The position numbers and the translations under genes were made by a program. 10,209 bases of DNA. Origin: Dechloromonas sp. Lineage in GTDB: Bacteria; Pseudomonadota; Gammaproteobacteria; Burkholderiales; Rhodocyclaceae. This document shows, piece after piece, positions 6,857 through 10,209 of the stretch. How positions within the stretch are numbered: the first letter of the stretch is position 1; each line of letters starts with the position of its first letter. The notes under the pieces were generated by a model. The model saw nothing but the letters and a program-made list of their open reading frames with translations, was not told the DNA's origin and searched no databases. Location of the stretch: positions 1-10,209 of the forward strand of contig JAFLDQ010000129.1 in NCBI GenBank assembly GCA_017302355.1. The letters are read 5' to 3'.

Positions 6857-8464
6857 ATGAGCAGCATCACCACCCATCCCGCAGGACACGACACCGACCA
6901 CCACGCCGGATACCACCCGGGCGGCTTCGCCAGATGGCTGACGACGACGAATCACAAGGACATCGGCACGATGTACCTGACTTTCTCGTTGATCATGTTC
7001 TTCGTCGGCGGCCTGATGATCCTGGCGGTGCGCGCCGAGCTCTTCCAGCCCGGCCTGCAGCTGATGAAGCCCGAGTTCTTCAACCAGTTGATCGGGGTGC
7101 ACGCGCTGGTCATGATCTTCGCGGCGCTGATGCCGGCCGCCACCGGCTTCGCCAACTGGATGATCCCGTTGATGATCGGCGCCCCGGACATGGCGTTGCC
7201 GCGTCTCAACAACTGGGGCTTCTGGCTCCTGCCGCCGGCCGCCATCCTGCTCACCCTGCCCTTCGCCCTGGCGCTCTTCGGGGTCGGTGACGGGGCCATC
7301 GCCACCGGCTGGACCTTCTACGCGCCGCTTTCGGTCCAAGGCGGCATGGGGATCGATTTCGCGATCCTCTCCGTCCACATTCTGGGCATCTCGTCGATCA
7401 TGGGGTCGATCAACATCATCGTCACCATTTTCAACATGCGCGCGCCCGGCATGACCATGATGAAGCTGCCGCTCTTCGCGTGGGGCTGGCTGATCACTGC
7501 ATTCCTGCTGATCGCCACGTTGCCGGTGCTGGCGGGGGCGGTGACCATGCTGCTGACGGACCGCCATTTCGGCACCCATTTCTTCGACGCTGGCGGCGGC
7601 GGTGATCCGATCCTGTTCCAGCACCTGTTCTGGTTCTTCGGGCATCCCGAAGTCTATATCCTGCTGTTGCCGATCTGGGGACTCATCCCGCATGTGCTGT
7701 CGACGTTTTCGCGCAAGCCAACCTACGGCTACAAAGCGCAAGTTTACAGCTTCATCGCCATCGGTGTGCTCTCGGTCATCGTCTGGGCTCATCACTTCTT
7801 TACTGCCGGGATGCCGGTGCCCGCGCTGATCTACTTCATGTTCAGCACGATGGCGATCTCGCTGCCGCTGGCCGTCCTCTTCTTCTGCTGGATCGCCACC
7901 ATGTGGAAGGGCGCGATGACCTTCGAGACGCCGATGCTCTTTGCCATCGGCTTCATCGTTCTCTTCGGCGTTGCCGGCCTGACCGGTCTCATCCTGGCCG
8001 ACGTCGCTGCCGACGCCCAGTACCACCACAGCTATTTCGTCGTCGCCCACTTCCATTACGCGCTGTTCGCCGGCGGCATCATGGGCGTCATGACCGGCGT
8101 CTATTACTGGCTGCCAAAATGGACCGGCCACATGTACAACGAGACGCTGGGCAAGCTGCATTTCTGGCTGACCGTAGCCTCCTTCAACCTGACCTTCATA
8201 CCGCAATTCTTCCTCGGTCTGGCCGGCATGCCACGGCGCATTCCGGATTACGCGCTGCAGTTTGCCGAGTTCAACGCCATTTCGACGATTGGCGCCTTCA
8301 TTCTGGGAATCAGCCAGCTGCTCTTCGCGTGGAACGTCTGGGCTTGCATCCGCGGTGGACGCAAGGCAACGGATCAGGTTTGGGAAAGCGCCGCGGGTCT
8401 GGAGTGGCAATTGCCGTCGCCGCCGCCGCACCATTCCTGGGAAGTTCAGCCGCAAGTCAAGTGA
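6857..8464 (+). CDS. coxA: Cytochrome c oxidase subunit I, A family, K-pathway residues missing
   Basis: Catalytic subunit that reduces O2 to water at the heme a3-CuB centre. 535 residues, about 12 membrane helices. Metal ligands: His82 and His400 (heme a), His398 (heme a3), His263, His312 and His313 (CuB). Tyr267, four residues after the CuB ligand His263 (GHPEVY), is the Tyr that crosslinks to it. The D pathway looks intact: Asp111 (GAPDMALPR), Asn100, Asn118, Ser179, Ser180, Asn186 and Glu265. Compared by eye with Rhodobacter sphaeroides numbering (offset 21), K-pathway Ser299, Thr359 and Lys362 are Pro278, Leu338 and Leu341, and Mg-site Asp412 is His391. AGGAG seven bases before the ATG overlaps the coxB stop, indicating tight coupling. 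The frame is clean throughout, so the changes are not due to a frameshift. Because Tyr267 is kept, I favour an oxygen reductase over a nitric oxide reductase. Confidence 0.96.
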   Translation: MSSITTHPAGHDTDHHAGYHPGGFARWLTTTNHKDIGTMYLTFSLIMFFVGGLMILAVRAELFQPGLQLMKPEFFNQLIGVHALVMIFAALMPAATGFANWMIPLMIGAPDMALPRLNNWGFWLLPPAAILLTLPFALALFGVGDGAIATGWTFYAPLSVQGGMGIDFAILSVHILGISSIMGSINIIVTIFNMRAPGMTMMKLPLFAWGWLITAFLLIATLPVLAGAVTMLLTDRHFGTHFFDAGGGGDPILFQHLFWFFGHPEVYILLLPIWGLIPHVLSTFSRKPTYGYKAQVYSFIAIGVLSVIVWAHHFFTAGMPVPALIYFMFSTMAISLPLAVLFFCWIATMWKGAMTFETPMLFAIGFIVLFGVAGLTGLILADVAADAQYHHSYFVVAHFHYALFAGGIMGVMTGVYYWLPKWTGHMYNETLGKLHFWLTVASFNLTFIPQFFLGLAGMPRRIPDYALQFAEFNAISTIGAFILGISQLLFAWNVWACIRGGRKATDQVWESAAGLEWQLPSPPPHHSWEVQPQVK

Positions 8465-8478
8465 CGAAGGAGTGCAGC

Positions 8479-8604
8479 ATGGAAGAGCAGCCGTTCAGCA
8501 GCGCCGACCTTGAACGCCGCCGCGCCGCATCGCGCCGTCTCGGCTGGCTGATCGGGCTGGTCGCGTTGCTGGTCTATGTTGTCGGCCTGTTCATCAAGCG
8601 CTGA
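8479..8604 (+). CDS. Cytochrome oxidase small assembly protein, 41 residues
   Basis: A short gene of 42 codons between coxA and cox11: a polar, Arg-rich N-terminus (MEEQPFSSADLERRRAASRR) followed by one membrane helix (about 21-38, GWLIGLVALLVYVVGLFI) and Lys-Arg at the end. AAGGAG six bases before the ATG is one of the better ribosome sites in the operon. Proteins of this size and layout at this position in betaproteobacterial cox operons are annotated as cytochrome oxidase small assembly proteins; the exact function is not known to me. It begins 14 bases after coxA and ends 3 bases before cox11, so it is cotranscribed. It is easily missed by length cut-offs. Confidence 0.85.
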   Translation: MEEQPFSSADLERRRAASRRLGWLIGLVALLVYVVGLFIKR

Positions 8605-8607
8605 ACG

Positions 8608-9219
8608 ATGGACCAGACGCATCCGGTTGCGCCGGACAATCACCGGCTGGTGCGCCGCCTGCTGCTCCTGGTGGCGGCGGCATTCGCGTTCGCCTTTGCG
8701 TTGGTGCCCCTGTACAACGTGCTGTGCGAAGCGACCGGGTTCAACGGCAAGACTGCGGGACAGAAGCCGATACGTGACGGCTTCGGCGTCGGCGGTCTCA
8801 CGACGCAATCGGCGCCAGCAGCAAACGTGGATGTCACGCGAACGGTCACTGTTGAATTCACCGGCACCGTCATGCCCGGCCTGCCCTGGGACATGCGTCC
8901 GCTGACATTCAAGCTTGATGCGCATCCTGGTGAACTGCAACAGGTGACCTATCTGGTGCGCAATACCTCGAATCGCGAGATCACCGGGCAGGCAGTTCCC
9001 AGCATTACGCCGGGTCAGGCCGCCCAACACTTCGACAAGATCGAGTGTTTCTGCTTTTCCCAGCAGACGCTTGGTCCCGGTGAAGCGCAGGAGATGCCGC
9101 TTGCGTTCATCATCAAGCCGGGCATCAGCCGCGAAATAACCCACATCACGCTGTCCTACGCCTTTTTCGGCGTCGACGGACAGCGACGGACATTGACCAG
9201 CATCAGGGAGGCCCGATGA
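8608..9219 (+). CDS. ctaG: Cytochrome c oxidase assembly protein Cox11/CtaG (CuB insertion)
   Basis: Membrane-anchored copper protein that delivers copper to CuB of subunit I. 203 residues: a short cytoplasmic N-terminus, one membrane helix at about 15-36, then a periplasmic immunoglobulin-like domain. The copper motif is CFCF at 147-150 (Cys147 and Cys149), and Cys40 just after the helix (LYNVLCEATGFNG) is the third conserved cysteine. PLTFKLDAHPGEL (98-110) and the C-terminal LSYAFFG (182-188) also match the family. It starts 3 bases after the small assembly gene with a weak ribosome site, suggesting coupled translation, and its TGA overlaps the coxC start in ATGA. Confidence 0.96.
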   Translation: MDQTHPVAPDNHRLVRRLLLLVAAAFAFAFALVPLYNVLCEATGFNGKTAGQKPIRDGFGVGGLTTQSAPAANVDVTRTVTVEFTGTVMPGLPWDMRPLTFKLDAHPGELQQVTYLVRNTSNREITGQAVPSITPGQAAQHFDKIECFCFSQQTLGPGEAQEMPLAFIIKPGISREITHITLSYAFFGVDGQRRTLTSIREAR

Positions 9220-10088
9220 AGACCAGCGCTGTCCAAGCCGGTTCACGCGAACATTACTTCGTTCCCGAGCCCAGCTTCTACCCGACGATCCTGTCGGGCG
9301 GCATGTTTCTCCTCGCACTCGGCTTCATCCAGGCCATCAACAGTTTCCCGCTCGGAAAGTGGGTAATGCTGGGCGGTTTCGGAGTCATCCTCTATGTCCT
9401 CTTTGGCTGGTTCGGGCGGGTCATCAGCGAATCCCAGAGCGGTTCCTATCGTGACTGGGAGGATCTTTCCTTCCGCTACGGCATGATCTGGTTCATCGCG
9501 ACCGAGGTCATGTTCTTTGCCGCCTTTTTCGGCGCCCTCTTCTACGTTCGGGTAATTTCGGTGCCGACGCTCGGCGGCATGGGCGAGACCCACGGATTCG
9601 CCCTGTGGCCTGACTTCGCCGGCACCTGGCCAACGAGCGGACCGGCGGGGCCGAAGTTCACGCCGATGGGCGCCTGGGGCATTCCCGCGATCAACACCGC
9701 GCTGCTCCTCAGTTCCGGCGCCACCGTCACCTGGGCTCACTGGGGCTTGCTGCGCAACAACCGCAGTCAATTGATCGTCGGTCTCGCCGCCACCGTGCTG
9801 CTCGGCTCGCTGTTCCTCGGCCTCCAGGCCTACGAATACCACCACGCCTACACCGAACTCGGCCTGACCCTGGGGGCCGGCGCCTACGGCGCCACCTTCT
9901 TCATGCTAACCGGTTTCCACGGCTTCCACGTCACGCTGGGAACGATCATGCTGCTGGTCATCCTGCTGCGCGGCATGAGTGGTCATTTCAGCGCGGAACG
10001 CCACTTCGCCTTCGAGGGCGTGGCGTGGTACTGGCACTTTGTCGATGTCGTCTGGCTGATCCTGTTCGTATTCGTCTACTGGCTATAG
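9216..10088 (+). CDS. coxC: Cytochrome c oxidase subunit III
   Basis: Third core subunit; it carries no metal, stabilises subunit I and supports proton uptake at the D-pathway entrance. 290 residues, seven membrane helices as in the bacterial family. Marks are FIATEVMFFAAFF (93-105) with the buried Glu97, the QAYEYHHA segment (204-211), TGFHGFHVTLGT (232-243), and the last helix WYWHFVDVVWL (271-281). The start overlaps the cox11 stop by 4 bases (ATGA) and is preceded by AGGGAGG at 4 bases. Its last codons overlap the end of the convergent DUF2909 gene by 13 bases. The stop codon lies in the palindrome GGCTATAGCC (10081-10090). Confidence 0.97.
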   Translation: MKTSAVQAGSREHYFVPEPSFYPTILSGGMFLLALGFIQAINSFPLGKWVMLGGFGVILYVLFGWFGRVISESQSGSYRDWEDLSFRYGMIWFIATEVMFFAAFFGALFYVRVISVPTLGGMGETHGFALWPDFAGTWPTSGPAGPKFTPMGAWGIPAINTALLLSSGATVTWAHWGLLRNNRSQLIVGLAATVLLGSLFLGLQAYEYHHAYTELGLTLGAGAYGATFFMLTGFHGFHVTLGTIMLLVILLRGMSGHFSAERHFAFEGVAWYWHFVDVVWLILFVFVYWL

Positions 10089-10209
10089 CCGGGAATGAAT
10101 CCGAAGCGGAACCCGGCAAGCAACAACAGAAACAGCGAAATGGACAGTCCGATGCGCAAGGTCAGCGCGCGGGCTGTCCGGACGCCGGCTCCCCGATCGC
10201 GGTAGATGT
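10076..10209 (-). CDS. DUF2909 small twin-transmembrane protein, C-terminal part
   Basis: Only the last 43 residues are in the window; the start lies beyond 10209. The visible part reads as a basic loop (IYRDRGAGVRTARALTLRIG, 1-20 of the fragment) followed by a membrane helix (LSISLFLLLLAGFRFGFI) and a short tail ending at TAG. This matches the second half of DUF2909 (twin transmembrane) proteins of about 65-70 residues, which I recall lying convergent to coxC in betaproteobacterial cox clusters, often before a SURF1 gene. Function unknown; a role near the oxidase is inferred only from location. Confidence 0.8.
   Translation of the reverse strand, partial: IYRDRGAGVRTARALTLRIGLSISLFLLLLAGFRFGFIPGYSQ

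Noticed and set aside
5602..6894. Minus-strand open frame of 430 codons opposite coxB
   Set aside because: Shadow of coxB, including its membrane helices read in reverse as a low-complexity protein.
6830..8455. Minus-strand open frame of 541 codons opposite coxA
   Set aside because: Covers almost the whole of coxA, but the product is an implausible His/Asp/Gln/Arg-rich chain. Strong codon bias explains the lack of stops.
6857..8464. CoxA as an eNOR- or cNOR-type nitric oxide reductase
   Set aside because: The active-site Tyr267, which NO reductases of the heme-copper family lack as I recall, is present, together with an intact D pathway and Cox11/Sco genes. An oxygen reductase is favoured, though not proven.

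Overview
This is a GC-rich bacterial chromosome segment carrying 11 genes, 9 of them complete or with a visible start and stop and two running off the edges. Protein sequences and gene order (guaA-guaB next to a DUF4124 gene, rnfH, ratA and smpB; a cox operon with a small assembly protein, cox11 and coxC, followed by a convergent DUF2909 gene) point to a betaproteobacterium, probably Rhodocyclales and perhaps relatives of Accumulibacter or Dechloromonas. That placement is inferred from recalled family sequences, not from a search. I see no insertion sequence, prophage, CRISPR array, tRNA or rRNA, so this looks like core chromosome rather than an accessory island.

Left part (1-3072, minus strand): GMP synthase guaA (3' end outside the window) and IMP dehydrogenase guaB, the two steps from IMP to GMP. 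The 184-base gap between them has no gene, but it holds three short segments that can pair in two mutually exclusive hairpins just upstream of guaA. guaB and a divergent secreted DUF4124 protein (3135-3635) start from a short region with near-palindromic, overlapping -10 boxes on both strands.

Middle part (3664-4935): rnfH and ratA overlap by 8 bases on the minus strand, and smpB, the tmRNA partner, diverges from ratA. The same smpB/ratA/rnfH arrangement is known from Escherichia coli.

Right part (4966-10209): a Sco-type copper chaperone on the minus strand diverges from a cytochrome c oxidase operon: coxB (CuA subunit II with fused cytochrome c domain), coxA, a 41-residue membrane assembly protein, cox11 and coxC. 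The small DUF2909 membrane gene converges on coxC and overlaps its end. Sco and Cox11 supply copper to the CuA and CuB sites of the oxidase made by the operon.

The most interesting signal is in the oxidase. The D proton pathway, all heme and copper ligands and the active-site tyrosine are present. However, the K-pathway positions known from aa3 oxidases are all replaced by residues that should not conduct protons in the usual way: Pro278, Leu338 and Leu341 in CoxA, and Gln108 in CoxB in place of the entrance glutamate. An Asp of the Mg site is also His. This suggests an unusual A-family oxidase lineage with a missing or rerouted K pathway.
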